From contig NZ_CABVIR010000001.1 in the NCBI RefSeq assembly GCF_902498065.1, positions 930,001-994,000 on the forward strand: 64,000 bases of DNA. The letters run 5' to 3'. Shown here piece after piece: positions 22,381 to 30,747 of the stretch. Under the pieces are notes generated by a model. It worked only from the letters and a program-made list of their open reading frames with translations. It did not search any database and was not told the origin of the DNA. Position 1 is the stretch's first letter, and the number at the start of each line of letters is the position of its first letter. The position numbers and the translations under genes are program-made. This DNA is from Pseudomonas fluorescens. GTDB taxonomy: Bacteria > Pseudomonadota > Gammaproteobacteria > Pseudomonadales > Pseudomonadaceae.

Positions 22381-24867
22381 TCAGAAATCCCAGCGGGTAG
22401 TCAGTTGCACGTTGCGAGGTTCGCCGTAGAACCCGGTGCCAAAGTTGCCGAGCCCGGTGTAATAGGTCTGGTCGAACAGGTTCTTCACGTTCAGCGTGGT
22501 GCTCAGGTGATCGTTGAAGCGGTAACGCGCCATGACGTCCACGAGGGCATAGCTTTGCTGGGTGATCTTCGAAGACTGGCCGAAGTTGACCGAGTCATTG
22601 GGGTTGGGCTGGAACACATGGCCGAAGAACTCGCTCTGCCAGTTCACGCCGCCGCCGACGGTGAGTTTTTCCAACGACCCTGACAGCCGGTAGGTGCTGA
22701 ACACCCGAACTACCTGTTCCGGCGCGGTGGTTTGCAGGATCGAGCCGTAGACGTAATCGCCCTTGGCATCGCGGGTGTGGCTGTAGCTGTAGCCGGCCGA
22801 CAGATTCCAGCCTTCCATCACTTCACCGGCCACTTCGACTTCAAAGCCTTTGGTCGTGGCGCCTTGCACTGGGCGGTACACCGACTCGGTATCGACGCCG
22901 CTGACGTACTCGGCAACGTTGTCCTGCTCGATACGGAACACCGCGAAACTGGCGTTCAGGCGCCCGTCAAGGAATTCGGCCTTGAGCCCGGCCTCGTAGC
23001 TGTCGCCGTGCACCGGTTCGAGCAGTTTGCGCTCGGCGTCCTTGCTCATCTGCGGCTGATAGATGCTGGTGTAGCTGGTGTACACCGACCAGGTGTCGTC
23101 GAGGTCGTAGATCAGCCCGGCATACGGGGTGACCACGCCGGTCTGGCGGTAGCTGTCGTGCACATCCCGGGTGTTCGGGTCGATGTAGTCCAGCTCATCG
23201 TTGGCGGTGAACTGACTGACCCGGGCGCCGAGAATCACCGCCAGGTCGTCGGTTGGCCTGAGTCGGGTGGCCAGGTAGGCACCGGTCTGACGCTGGACGA
23301 TGTCGTTGTCGCCGACCCTGGCAATGTCCGGCTTCGCGAACTCGCCGCGCCAGTCGAAGATGCTGCCGCCCAAGGGCGGGTAAGTCGAACCGTGCACCGG
23401 AATGTCCTGACGGGTGTGCATCGTCACGAAACCGGCGATCAACTCATGCTCGCGGCCCGCCAGGCTGAACGGGCCGGTGAAGTTGACGTCGAGGTTGTCC
23501 TGCAACTGATCGCCCTTGAACCGGCCCATGTACATAAACATGCCGTTGCCGGTGAGCGGGTCCGGATGGCCGCCGCTGGCCGAGGCGAGGAAGGTGTCGT
23601 GTTGTCGATGCTTGCGGTCGTAGCTGACCTTTAACGTCCAGTCATTCGCCAGTTGCTGTTCCACCGAGGCGAAAATCGTCTGGTTGGTGAAGTCGCGCCG
23701 GCTCCAGTCGGTGGCCGGGTTGAACGAACGGGAAAAGTGCGTCCGCGAGCCGTCGCTGTTGTACATCGGGAAACCGGTCCAACTGGCGCCACGGGAGCGG
23801 GTATTTTGCTGGTCGATACCGAAGGTCACGAGGGTGCCCGGCGTCAGGTCGGCCTCGAGGATGCCGTACGCGATGTCGCGGGTGTTGCGGTAGTTGTCCA
23901 GGTAGGCGCTGCGATCTTGATACGCACCGACGAAACGCCCGCGCACGTGGCCGCTCTCGGTCAGCGGGCCAGCCATATCACCGGTACTGCGATAGTTGTC
24001 CCAGGAGCCGACGGCGCCGGTGATCGAGGACTTGAAGGTTTTGGTCGGGCGCTTGCGGACCAGGTTGACGGTGGCCGATGGGTCGCCCGAGCCGGTCATC
24101 AGACCGGTGGCGCCCTTGATGATTTCGACGCGATCGAAGGTCGCCATGTCGGTGCTGGTGGTGCCGTAATCGTAGACGCCGTCGTAGTCGGTGTTGACGC
24201 CGTCGTACTGGAAATTGGTGATCGGCAAGCCACGGCTGGAGAACTCCCAACGCTCGCTGTCGTAGTTCTGCACGCTGACGCCAGGCACACGGCGCAGGGC
24301 GTCGGCGATGCTGGTGGAGCCCTGATCGTCGAGTTGCTGCCGGGTGATGATCGACACCGATTGCGGTGTTTCACGCAAGGACAGCGACAGCCCGGTCGCT
24401 GAAGACGTCGATCCAAGGGTGTAGGCGTGGCTGTCTTCGGTGATGGCGCCGGGCACTTGGCCGGAAACGTTGGTGGTGCCCAGTTCCAGCGGCCGATCCG
24501 CCGTGGGGGCGACCTGCAGGACATAGCCGCGGTCACCCTGAGGCTGGGCTTGCAAGTCACTGCCTTGCAGCAAACGCTGCAAGGCCTGTTGCACGGTGAA
24601 TTCGCCCTCAAGCCCCGGGCTGTGTTTATCCCTCGCCAGTTCGTTGCGGCCGGCGAGGAATATCCCCGCCTGTTCGGCAAAACGGTTGAGTGCACTGACC
24701 AACGAGCCGGCAGCGATCACGTAATAGCGCTTCTGGCTGCCTGACTGTTCATTGGCGTCGGCGGTTTCGGCGTGGGCGAAGGTCGGGGCAAGACTCAGCA
24801 ACGCGATCGGAAGGACCAGTGCCAACGGGCGCAAGGCAAAACGCGTGCGAGCGAAGGAGTCGCGCAA
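22381..24867 (-). CDS. TonB-dependent siderophore receptor with STN signalling domain
   Basis: A roughly 828-residue outer-membrane ferric-siderophore receptor and signal transducer. In order: signal peptide (LALVLPIALLSLAPTFAHA), STN secretin/TonB N-terminal domain (RYYVIAAGSLVSALNRF to GYVLQV), plug (RETPQSVSIITRQQLDDQ), and a 22-strand-type barrel ending TTRWDF. The STN domain and the FecR and ECF sigma genes directly upstream make this a FecA-type surface-signalling receptor. No ATG fits: the TTG at 24867 has AGGGA upstream and lies 39 bases from the shared promoter block, close to the 37 bases of its paralogue; the frame stays open to a TTG at 24900. The ligand cannot be assigned. Confidence 0.92.
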   Translation of the reverse strand: MRDSFARTRFALRPLALVLPIALLSLAPTFAHAETADANEQSGSQKRYYVIAAGSLVSALNRFAEQAGIFLAGRNELARDKHSPGLEGEFTVQQALQRLLQGSDLQAQPQGDRGYVLQVAPTADRPLELGTTNVSGQVPGAITEDSHAYTLGSTSSATGLSLSLRETPQSVSIITRQQLDDQGSTSIADALRRVPGVSVQNYDSERWEFSSRGLPITNFQYDGVNTDYDGVYDYGTTSTDMATFDRVEIIKGATGLMTGSGDPSATVNLVRKRPTKTFKSSITGAVGSWDNYRSTGDMAGPLTESGHVRGRFVGAYQDRSAYLDNYRNTRDIAYGILEADLTPGTLVTFGIDQQNTRSRGASWTGFPMYNSDGSRTHFSRSFNPATDWSRRDFTNQTIFASVEQQLANDWTLKVSYDRKHRQHDTFLASASGGHPDPLTGNGMFMYMGRFKGDQLQDNLDVNFTGPFSLAGREHELIAGFVTMHTRQDIPVHGSTYPPLGGSIFDWRGEFAKPDIARVGDNDIVQRQTGAYLATRLRPTDDLAVILGARVSQFTANDELDYIDPNTRDVHDSYRQTGVVTPYAGLIYDLDDTWSVYTSYTSIYQPQMSKDAERKLLEPVHGDSYEAGLKAEFLDGRLNASFAVFRIEQDNVAEYVSGVDTESVYRPVQGATTKGFEVEVAGEVMEGWNLSAGYSYSHTRDAKGDYVYGSILQTTAPEQVVRVFSTYRLSGSLEKLTVGGGVNWQSEFFGHVFQPNPNDSVNFGQSSKITQQSYALVDVMARYRFNDHLSTTLNVKNLFDQTYYTGLGNFGTGFYGEPRNVQLTTRWDF

Positions 24868-24906
24868 AAGGCTGTTCCCTGGAATCAGATCGATCGGCAA
24901 TTGAAG

Positions 24907-24949
24907 GGCTTCACAGGGTTAACCGAACGAAAAACCAAAAAGGGAACTG
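24907..24949 (-). promoter_or_regulatory. Receptor promoter block, copy 2 (putative ECF sigma promoter)
   Basis: Second copy of the 43-base block. On the minus strand it reads CAGTT, 15 bases, CGTTCGGTTAACC. It stands between fecR and the receptor and is probably recognised by the ECF sigma factor at 25959-26483. Confidence 0.6.
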
Positions 24950-24970
24950 TGGCGTTGAAATGTTTTGGGT

Positions 24971-25954
24971 TCACGCTTTTGGCGCGACGTTGACCCACCA
25001 GTCCATGGTTTTTTCGACGCGTATCGGTAACGCCGCTTCCAGCAGGCGCAAGGCTTGATCGGTGTCCTTGAGCGGAAACGAGCCCATCACCGGCAAACCG
25101 GCGATGGCCGGGTCGCACGCCAGATGCCCCGTACGGTAGCGGCTCAGTTCTTCGATCAACTGCCCCAGTGGCAGGTTGTCCGCCAGTAACAGACCGCGGC
25201 GCCAGGCTTCGCGGCCCGCCGCTGCTTCGGTGGAGGGCGGTGTGTGGTTTTGCGTGAACGCCAGTTGTCGTCCGGCCTCGACCACCTGCACCTGGCCTGC
25301 CGTCGTTCGAACTTCGACCGCGCCCTCGTAGACGTTCAGCAATGTCCGCTGTTGTTCCTGGCGCACGCTGAAACGAGTGCCGAGCGCGCGCATCCGGCCT
25401 TCGGTGGTCTGTACCAGAAACGCTCGGCGGCTGTCCTTGGCGGTATCGATCAACACTTCCCCGGCACTCAATAGCAGCAGGCGCTGCGTGGTGTCGAAAC
25501 GCACATTCAGCGCGCTGAGGGCGTTAAGCCAGAGGCGGCTGCCGTCGCTGAGGAGGCTTTCCCGGGTTTCGCCGGTGCCCGTAGAAAGATCGGCGGTCCA
25601 TCGGCCCAGAGCGTCCGGCAGCGAGGTTTCCCGCCAGGCGCTCCAGCCCAGTAGCCCGCCCGACGCGAGGATGAGCAGGCTCTTGACGGTCTGCCGGCGG
25701 CTGATCGGCGAGCGCGCGGTATTGCGCAGAACAAGACCGGCGGCCTGCGGGTGATCAGCCTGCAGCGCGGTGAAGCGCTGGCCAACGCGCTCGACATAGC
25801 GCCAGGCCGCCTGATGATCACCACTTTGCGCCAGCCAGGCTTGCCAGCGCTGACGTTCCTGTTCGCCGACGTGCTGATCGTTGAGTTGCACATACCATTG
25901 CGCCGCCTGTTCCAGGCTGGCATGGCTGATCGCGTTGGAAGAAAGGGAGGGCAT
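24971..25954 (-). CDS. FecR-family anti-sigma / sigma regulator
   Basis: A 327-residue inner-membrane protein that relays receptor occupancy to its sigma factor. The cytosolic N-terminal DUF4880-like segment (about 10-60, EQAAQWYVQLNDQH...ERQRWQAWLAQ) binds sigma. A single hydrophobic segment (VKSLLILASGGLLGWSAW, about 88-105) spans the membrane. The periplasmic FecR domain (about 125-245, with DGSRLWLNALSALNV and LGTRFSVRQ) and a C-terminal STN-interacting region (DNLPLGQLIEELSRY) follow. It starts 4 bases after the sigma stop, so the two are coupled; the receptor follows. Confidence 0.93.
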   Translation of the reverse strand: MPSLSSNAISHASLEQAAQWYVQLNDQHVGEQERQRWQAWLAQSGDHQAAWRYVERVGQRFTALQADHPQAAGLVLRNTARSPISRRQTVKSLLILASGGLLGWSAWRETSLPDALGRWTADLSTGTGETRESLLSDGSRLWLNALSALNVRFDTTQRLLLLSAGEVLIDTAKDSRRAFLVQTTEGRMRALGTRFSVRQEQQRTLLNVYEGAVEVRTTAGQVQVVEAGRQLAFTQNHTPPSTEAAAGREAWRRGLLLADNLPLGQLIEELSRYRTGHLACDPAIAGLPVMGSFPLKDTDQALRLLEAALPIRVEKTMDWWVNVAPKA

Positions 25955-25958
25955 GGCG

Positions 25959-26483
25959 TTACTCGATCAACAGGCCATCGAGTTCGGCCTCAAGTATCGC
26001 GCAGTGCATCAGTGCCTGCGCCAGGTACTTTTTCACCATGCGCTCGCACACGCCGATTTCTTCCGCGATGGCGCGGTAGGGCAGGCCGTGCAGCTGGGCG
26101 AGGATGAAGGCATCGCGCACGCGCTTGGGCAGACGCAGCAGCATGGCGTCCACTTCGTACAAGGTTTCGACGATGATTGCCCGTTGCTCAGGCGACGGCT
26201 GAACCGCCTGCGGGCGTGCAGCTAGCGTCTCAAGCCACGCCTGTTCCAGCTGCCGACGCCGCCAGTGATCGATGCACAAGCCCCGGGCAATGGTGGCCAG
26301 GTAGGAGCGCTCGCGGCTTTCGCAATCGAACACCTGGGGGCGCTTGAGCACGCGGATAAAGGTGTCATGGGCCAGGTCGGCGGCATCGAACGCATTGCTC
26401 AAGCGACGGCGCAGCAGCTCATGCAGCCAGCGGTGATGAGTGACGTAGAGGTTCTGAACGCTGGAAGAATCGGCGACCATCAT
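25959..26483 (-). CDS. ECF sigma-70 factor, FecI-type
   Basis: A 174-residue iron-starvation sigma factor. Region 2 (about 10-75) includes AFDAADLAHDTFIRVLKRP and YLATIARGLCIDHWRR, typical of FecI/PvdS-like sigmas. Region 4 (about 110-165) contains LPKRVRDAFILAQLHGLPYRAIAEEIGVCERMVKKYLAQAL. The start is one of two adjacent ATGs (26483 or 26480); the frame is open to 26636 but that extension overlaps the Fur-like site and is unconserved in character. It forms sigma–FecR–receptor order with the two downstream genes. A 19-base Fur-like palindrome at 26566-26584 suggests iron repression. Confidence 0.93.
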   Translation of the reverse strand: MMVADSSSVQNLYVTHHRWLHELLRRRLSNAFDAADLAHDTFIRVLKRPQVFDCESRERSYLATIARGLCIDHWRRRQLEQAWLETLAARPQAVQPSPEQRAIIVETLYEVDAMLLRLPKRVRDAFILAQLHGLPYRAIAEEIGVCERMVKKYLAQALMHCAILEAELDGLLIE

Positions 26484-26565
26484 CGTGAACAGATATCCAT
26501 GGGCGACCGGCGCCGTGGTTGCAAATAAGAATTGGTCGCGATTAAAACAAAAGGTTCTGCTGTGT

Positions 26566-26584
26566 GCAAATGATATTGGTTTGC
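26566..26584 (-). promoter_or_regulatory. Fur-like box upstream of the ECF sigma gene
   Basis: GCAAATGATATTGGTTTGC is a 19-base imperfect palindrome (GCAAAT-N7-GTTTGC) with the length and A/T-hexamer layout of Fur sites. A related half-site sequence, GCAAATAAGAATTGGT, lies nearer the gene at 26521-26536. It lies 83 bases upstream of the sigma start. Confidence 0.55.
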
Positions 26585-26610
26585 TTTTAGATGGTGTGAG
26601 TTTTCGTGCA

Positions 26611-26667
26611 GTCAATATGACGTCTTTAGGTGTCATATTGACTATTATTCGTTTGGGTCAAATTGAC
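26611..26667 (+). promoter_or_regulatory. Three NorR-type enhancer sites
   Basis: Three exact matches to GTCA-N3-TGAC: 26611-26621 (ATA core), 26632-26642 (TAT core) and 26657-26667 (AAT core). The first two also form a perfect 12-base inverted repeat. E. coli NorR binds three sites of this consensus upstream of norV, and the genes downstream here are of the nitric-oxide type. Confidence 0.7.
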
Positions 26668-26708
26668 TGCATACGCTCTAACCCACTGATTTACAGGTGT
26701 GATGAACC

Positions 26709-26724
26709 TGGCACGAAACCTGAA
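26709..26724 (+). promoter_or_regulatory. Sigma-54-like -24/-12 promoter element
   Basis: TGGCACG-AAAC-CTGAA resembles the consensus TGGCACG-N4-TTGCW. The -24 half is perfect and the GG-to-G spacing is right, but the -12 half has GA instead of GC. The three GTCA-N3-TGAC sites lie 42-98 bases upstream, appropriate for an enhancer-binding activator. The predicted start is near 26735. Confidence 0.55.
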
Positions 26725-26765
26725 GTAACTAACGTACAACTGGTTCGATTCGGGAGTACGGAAAA

Positions 26766-27014
26766 ATGTTCGCTTACTTCAGCAATCCTCAGAACGTCCT
26801 GCAGCTGTCGAGCAAAGTCCTGGGCGCGGGCCTGGCGCTGCTACTGGCGGGGATCTACGGCGCTTATCTTTACGCCGGACATTTGCCGATCGTGGTGCTG
26901 GTCTCGATGCATTCCATGACCATCATCGGCCCGACCCTGATCAAGATCGGCTACGTCATGCGCCTGCTGGCCCAGCATCGGTTGGGCAGTCGTCTGGTCA
27001 GGGCGGTGGCCTGA
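26766..27014 (+). CDS. Small two-helix membrane protein, PpyR-like
   Basis: An 82-residue inner-membrane protein with two hydrophobic helices (about 19-39, LGAGLALLLAGIYGAYLYAG, and 41-62, PIVVLVSMHSMTIIGPTLIKIGY), and a basic C-terminus. It resembles P. aeruginosa PpyR, which sits beside an nnrS homologue and the flavohaemoglobin gene in that species; I rely on memory for this match. The ATG at 26766 has GGGAG upstream. Its stop overlaps the nnrS start (TGATG), so the two are translationally coupled. The promoter layout points to nitric-oxide induction. The molecular role is unproven. Confidence 0.8.
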   Translation: MFAYFSNPQNVLQLSSKVLGAGLALLLAGIYGAYLYAGHLPIVVLVSMHSMTIIGPTLIKIGYVMRLLAQHRLGSRLVRAVA

Positions 27015-28168
27015 TGCGACAGTTCGCTGCCGCACCGCTGTTCAGCCTTGGCTTTCGCCCGTTTTTCCTGGCCGGCGCCGGGTTTGCAACCATCGCCGTG
27101 GCGATCTGGGCCGTGTGGTTGTACGGACGCTTGCCGGATGCGCAACCGGTCGGCGGCATGCTGAGCTGGCATCGGCATGAGATGCCGTTCGGGTTCGCAG
27201 CGGCGATCATCGCCGGGTTCCTGCTCACGGCGGTGCCGAACTGGACCGGGCGTGCGGGGCTCAACGGTTGGCCTTTGATCGGTCTGCTGCTGGTATGGCT
27301 GTTGGCGCGACTGGCGTGGCTGATGCCCATTCCCGGCGTTGCGTTGATTGCGCTGCAACTACCTTTTCTGCCGTTGCTGGCATGGGTGCTGGGTCGGGAC
27401 CTTGTGGCTGCCGGCAAACGCGACAACTATCCGATTCTGCTGGTCGTCGCGCTGTTGGCCGCGACTCAGGCCATGACGCTGTGGGGGATTTCGACCGATG
27501 ACGTCGGCCTGCAACGGCGCGGTGTACTCGCGGCCGTGTGGTTGATCGGCGCGTTGATGAGTGTGATTGGCGGGCGCGTGATTCCGTTCTTTATTCAACG
27601 CGGTTTGAATCGTCCTGCGGCCAGCCCTGTGCATCCGCTGCAAACCAGAGTGTTGCTGGCGGGCAGTTTGCTGGCCGCCGTTTCCTTTGCCGGTGGTTTG
27701 AACGACATCCCACGAGGGTGGCTCGCGGCCCTGTTTTTATTGCTCGGCGGGTTGCACCTGCTGCGCCTGTGGCGTTGGCATGACCGGGGGATCTGGCGGG
27801 TGCCGCTGCTGTGGTCGTTGTATCTGGCGTATGCGTGGCTGGCGATTGCCGCGCTGGCCATGGCGCTATGGCACGCGGGTGCAATGCCGCAACAAAGTCT
27901 GGCCACGCATTCTCTGGCTGTCGGCGGGATCGGTGGCTTGATCCTGGCGATGAGTGCCCGGGTCAGCCTCGGTCATACCGGGCGGTTGTTGCAGCCGTCG
28001 AAAACGATTGTGGTCGGGTTTATCCTGCTGTTGATCGCCGGCCTGTGCCGGGTGTTTCTGGTGCCGTTCTCCGGGGGCGCACTGGCGTTGTCCGCCCTGT
28101 TCTGGTGTGCCGCGTTCGGACTGTTCCTGGTGCGCTACACCGACGTATTGCTCAAACCGAGGGTTTAA
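27014..28168 (+). CDS. nnrS: NnrS-family haem-copper membrane protein
   Basis: A 384-residue polytopic inner-membrane protein with about 12 helices. It has the family N-terminus (PLFSLGFRPFFLAGAGFA) and histidines in SWHRHEMPFGFAAAIIAGFLLTAVPNWTGR near residue 57. Further motifs such as RVSLGHTGR are near residue 315. NnrS proteins bind haem and copper and relieve nitrosative stress, in particular damage from iron-nitrosyl formation. It is coupled to the PpyR-like gene by a one-base overlap under a putative NorR/sigma-54 promoter. Its 3' end overlaps the convergent LysR gene by 17 bases. Confidence 0.93.
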   Translation: MRQFAAAPLFSLGFRPFFLAGAGFATIAVAIWAVWLYGRLPDAQPVGGMLSWHRHEMPFGFAAAIIAGFLLTAVPNWTGRAGLNGWPLIGLLLVWLLARLAWLMPIPGVALIALQLPFLPLLAWVLGRDLVAAGKRDNYPILLVVALLAATQAMTLWGISTDDVGLQRRGVLAAVWLIGALMSVIGGRVIPFFIQRGLNRPAASPVHPLQTRVLLAGSLLAAVSFAGGLNDIPRGWLAALFLLLGGLHLLRLWRWHDRGIWRVPLLWSLYLAYAWLAIAALAMALWHAGAMPQQSLATHSLAVGGIGGLILAMSARVSLGHTGRLLQPSKTIVVGFILLLIAGLCRVFLVPFSGGALALSALFWCAAFGLFLVRYTDVLLKPRV

Positions 28169-29075
28169 GGCCTCCCTGTTCGGCGATCCACCGTGTTGCC
28201 AGATCGATAAAGGCTCGCAGCTTCGGTTGAGTCTGGGTTCGACTGGGAAAATACAGGTACAGCGCCGAACTGAGCGGCACGAACGGCTGCAGCACTCGCT
28301 CCAGTCGGCCGTCCGCCAACTCGTCGGCAATCTCCAGGTCACAGGCATACGCCAGGCCCGAACCGCTGCGGGCGGCGGCCACCAGCAACCTTCGATCATT
28401 GACGATCACGCCGCCCGCGACGCCCACCGTAAAGTCGCGCCCCTCGCGGCGAAATTCCCAGCGATGCGCGCTCCCCGAGGTCGAGAAACGAAAGCCGATG
28501 CATTGATGACGGGTCAAGTCTTCAGGGCTGGCCGGTTTGCCGGCCTTGGCGAAGTACTCCGGCGCACCCACCACCGACCATTGCAGGTCGGGCGTGAGGC
28601 GCACCGCGATCATGTCTTTTTCGATCGACTCGCCCAGCCGGATCCCGGCATCGAAGCCGCCGGCCATCAGGTCCACCGTGGCGTCATCGAGGGAAATGTC
28701 GAGAGTGACTTGCGGATAAGCCTCGCGAAACAACGGAATCAGCGGCTCGATCAACAAGGCGCCGGACAGCCGCGGTGCGGTGAGGCGCAGCGTGCCCATG
28801 GGCTGATCGCGAAACCCGCTGAGCCCCTTCAGCGCCTCATCGATTTCACTGGCCGCTGGCCGCAACCGCGCAAACAGGCTGGCCCCGGCTTCGGTCAACG
28901 CCACCCGGCGCGTGGTGCGCTGGAACAGCAACACGCCCGTGCGGCGCTCGAGTAATTTGATCGCATGGCTGACAGCGGTGGGAGTCACTGCCAAGCGTGT
29001 TGCGGCCAGGGTGAAACTCTTGTGCTCGGCCACCGCCAGAAACTCGGTCAAGCCATCGAAAGGATCGTGATTCAT
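28152..29075 (-). CDS. LysR-family transcriptional regulator
   Basis: A 307-residue LysR regulator. The winged helix-turn-helix is at about 6-65 (FLAVAEHKSFTLAATRLAVTPTAVSHAIKLLERR), followed by a PBP2-like effector domain (about 90-300), with features of the CrgA/AaeR-type subgroup (GTLRLTAPRL). The start is the ATG at 29075 (MNHDPFDGLTEF); an upstream in-frame codon at 29138 lacks support. It is divergent from the SDR gene and, by the usual LysR arrangement, probably controls it. Confidence 0.9.
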   Translation of the reverse strand: MNHDPFDGLTEFLAVAEHKSFTLAATRLAVTPTAVSHAIKLLERRTGVLLFQRTTRRVALTEAGASLFARLRPAASEIDEALKGLSGFRDQPMGTLRLTAPRLSGALLIEPLIPLFREAYPQVTLDISLDDATVDLMAGGFDAGIRLGESIEKDMIAVRLTPDLQWSVVGAPEYFAKAGKPASPEDLTRHQCIGFRFSTSGSAHRWEFRREGRDFTVGVAGGVIVNDRRLLVAAARSGSGLAYACDLEIADELADGRLERVLQPFVPLSSALYLYFPSRTQTQPKLRAFIDLATRWIAEQGGLKPSV

Positions 29076-29188
29076 CGGGGCGCCATTATGAAAGAGCGTT
29101 TCATAGTGCTTGTAACACGAGGGCATTTTTACGGGCAATCATCCTGCGTACCTTGTGCCTACCCCCATTGCACACAAGGAATACGCTC

Positions 29189-30034
29189 ATGACCACGTCC
29201 AACACCTTCAAACGTATCTGGCTCATCACGGGCGCTTCTCGCGGTATCGGCGCAAAAATCGCCGCCGCTGCACTGGCCCACGGTGACGCCGTGGTTGCCA
29301 CCGCCCGGGATGCCAGCAGCATCACTCAGCGTTTTGGCGATCAAGCCGGTTTGCTGGCCGTCACCCTCGACGTCACCGACGAAGCACAGGGCATTGCGGT
29401 CGCCAAGGCTGCCATCGAGCACTTCGGACGCATCGACGTGCTGGTCAACAACGCCGGTTACGGTCTGTTGGGCGCGGTGGAAGAAGCCAGTGCCGATGAA
29501 GTGCGGCGCCTGTACGAAACCAATGTCTTCGGCTTGTTGAACGTCACGCGTGCCGTCCTGCCGCACATGCGCGCCGCTCGCAGCGGGCATGTGATCAACC
29601 TGTCGTCGGTGGGTGGTTACAGGTCGGGGGCGGGTTTCGGCGTTTACTGCTCGACCAAGTTCGCCGTCGAAGGCTTGAGTGAAGCGCTGCATGCCGAATT
29701 GGAGCCGCAGGGCATCAAAGTCACCGTCGTTGAGCCCGGCTACTTCCGCACGGAGTTCCTTGAAGGCAATTCGCTGGTGGAGTCGCCTTCGTCGATTGCC
29801 GACTACGACAGCACTGCCGGTGAAGTGCGCAAGATCGCCAAAGCCGTGACCCTGAATCAGCCCGGTGATCCGGACAAACTGGCCCAGGTCATGATCACCC
29901 TGGTCGATGCGGAAAAAGCACCGCTGCGCCTGCCGCTGGGCAGTGACTGCGTCGCGGCGATCGAAGGCAAAAACGCGTTTGTCGCCAGCGAATTGCAGAT
30001 GTGGCGTGAGGTGTCAGTGTCAACCGACTTCTAA
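29189..30034 (+). CDS. Short-chain dehydrogenase/reductase
   Basis: A 281-residue NAD(P)-dependent oxidoreductase of the classical SDR type. It has the cofactor motif TGASRGIG (14-21), NNAG (87-90), and the catalytic residues Ser140, Tyr153 and Lys157 (YCSTK). The EPGYFRTEFL segment is typical of the subgroup often labelled oxidoreductase or 3-ketoacyl reductase. The arginine after the dinucleotide-fold start favours NADP(H). The start is the ATG at 29189 with AAGGA upstream; the in-frame codon at 29153 is less likely. It is divergent from the LysR gene. The substrate is unknown. Confidence 0.92.
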   Translation: MTTSNTFKRIWLITGASRGIGAKIAAAALAHGDAVVATARDASSITQRFGDQAGLLAVTLDVTDEAQGIAVAKAAIEHFGRIDVLVNNAGYGLLGAVEEASADEVRRLYETNVFGLLNVTRAVLPHMRAARSGHVINLSSVGGYRSGAGFGVYCSTKFAVEGLSEALHAELEPQGIKVTVVEPGYFRTEFLEGNSLVESPSSIADYDSTAGEVRKIAKAVTLNQPGDPDKLAQVMITLVDAEKAPLRLPLGSDCVAAIEGKNAFVASELQMWREVSVSTDF

Positions 30035-30049
30035 ATGCTTGATGCCACT

Positions 30050-30149
30050 GCAGGAGCGAGCTTGCTCACGATGGTCGCTAACGATAACGCGTGTTGTCTG
30101 GAAAAACGCGGCGTCCTTTAGACCATCGCGAGCAAGCTCGCTCCTACAG
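30050..30149. repeat. REP pair, CAGGAGCGAGCTTGCTC type
   Basis: Facing copies CAGGAGCGAGCTTGCTCACGATGG and CCATCGCGAGCAAGCTCGCTCCTAC, separated by a spacer with TCGCTAACGATAACGCG. The same spacer motif recurs in the element at 43985-44088. The rest of 30035-30276 shows nothing else. Confidence 0.85.
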
Positions 30150-30276
30150 TTTCTCGGTAGTCTGTGTGTGACCGGTGGTCGATGAACCGGTCTCGCCCGG
30201 CATTTTGCGCTTAGCTGAAAGGATAACGCCGACCCACCGACACAAACGGCGTCACCGTGAACCTGAGGAATTCGCA

Positions 30277-30732
30277 ATGCTGACCCTCAATATCAATGGC
30301 AAGGATCAGGCGCTGGACGTCCCCGCGGACATGCCGCTGCTCTGGGTCCTGCGCGATGTCGCGCACCTGACCGGCACCAAATTCGGTTGCGGCATGGCCC
30401 AGTGTGGCGCCTGCACCGTGCATGTCGACGGGGCGCCGTTGCGCTCCTGCATCACGCCCGCCACGGCGGTGGCCCATGGGCAAAAAATCCTCACCATAGA
30501 AGGCCTGTCTGCCGACGGTTCGCACCCGGTGCAACAAGCCTGGGCAGAACTCGATGTGGTCCAGTGCGGTTATTGTCAGTCCGGGCAGATCATGTCGGCG
30601 GCGGCGCTGCTGGCGAAGATCCCTAAACCCACCGACAGCGACATCGACCAGGCGCTCTCCGGCAACATCTGCCGCTGCGGCACCTACCCCAGGATCCGTG
30701 CCGCGGTCAAACGCGCCGCCGACATCGGTTGA
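30277..30732 (+). CDS. Molybdenum hydroxylase, 2Fe-2S subunit (IorA-like)
   Basis: A 151-residue small subunit of a xanthine-oxidase-family dehydrogenase, closest in form to isoquinoline 1-oxidoreductase alpha. The first plant-type 2Fe-2S cluster is CGMAQCGAC...C (about 38-60), and the second CGYCQSGQ...CRCG (about 98-137). It transfers electrons from the molybdenum centre. The start is the ATG at 30277, with TGAGGAA upstream. It is followed 15 bases later by the catalytic subunit and then by a cytochrome. No FAD subunit is present, which fits the IorAB type. Confidence 0.93.
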   Translation: MLTLNINGKDQALDVPADMPLLWVLRDVAHLTGTKFGCGMAQCGACTVHVDGAPLRSCITPATAVAHGQKILTIEGLSADGSHPVQQAWAELDVVQCGYCQSGQIMSAAALLAKIPKPTDSDIDQALSGNICRCGTYPRIRAAVKRAADIG

Positions 30733-30747
30733 TGGGAGGCATACGCC

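Noticed and set aside
26484..26636. N-terminal extension of the ECF sigma gene from 26636
   Set aside because: The added 51 residues would run through the Fur-like palindrome and look unlike sigma region 2 leaders; the ATG pair at 26483/26480 fits family starts.
26761..28168. Anr/Dnr control of the nnrS operon
   Set aside because: No TTGAT-N4-ATCAA site lies in 26484-26765; the three GTCA-N3-TGAC sites fit NorR instead.
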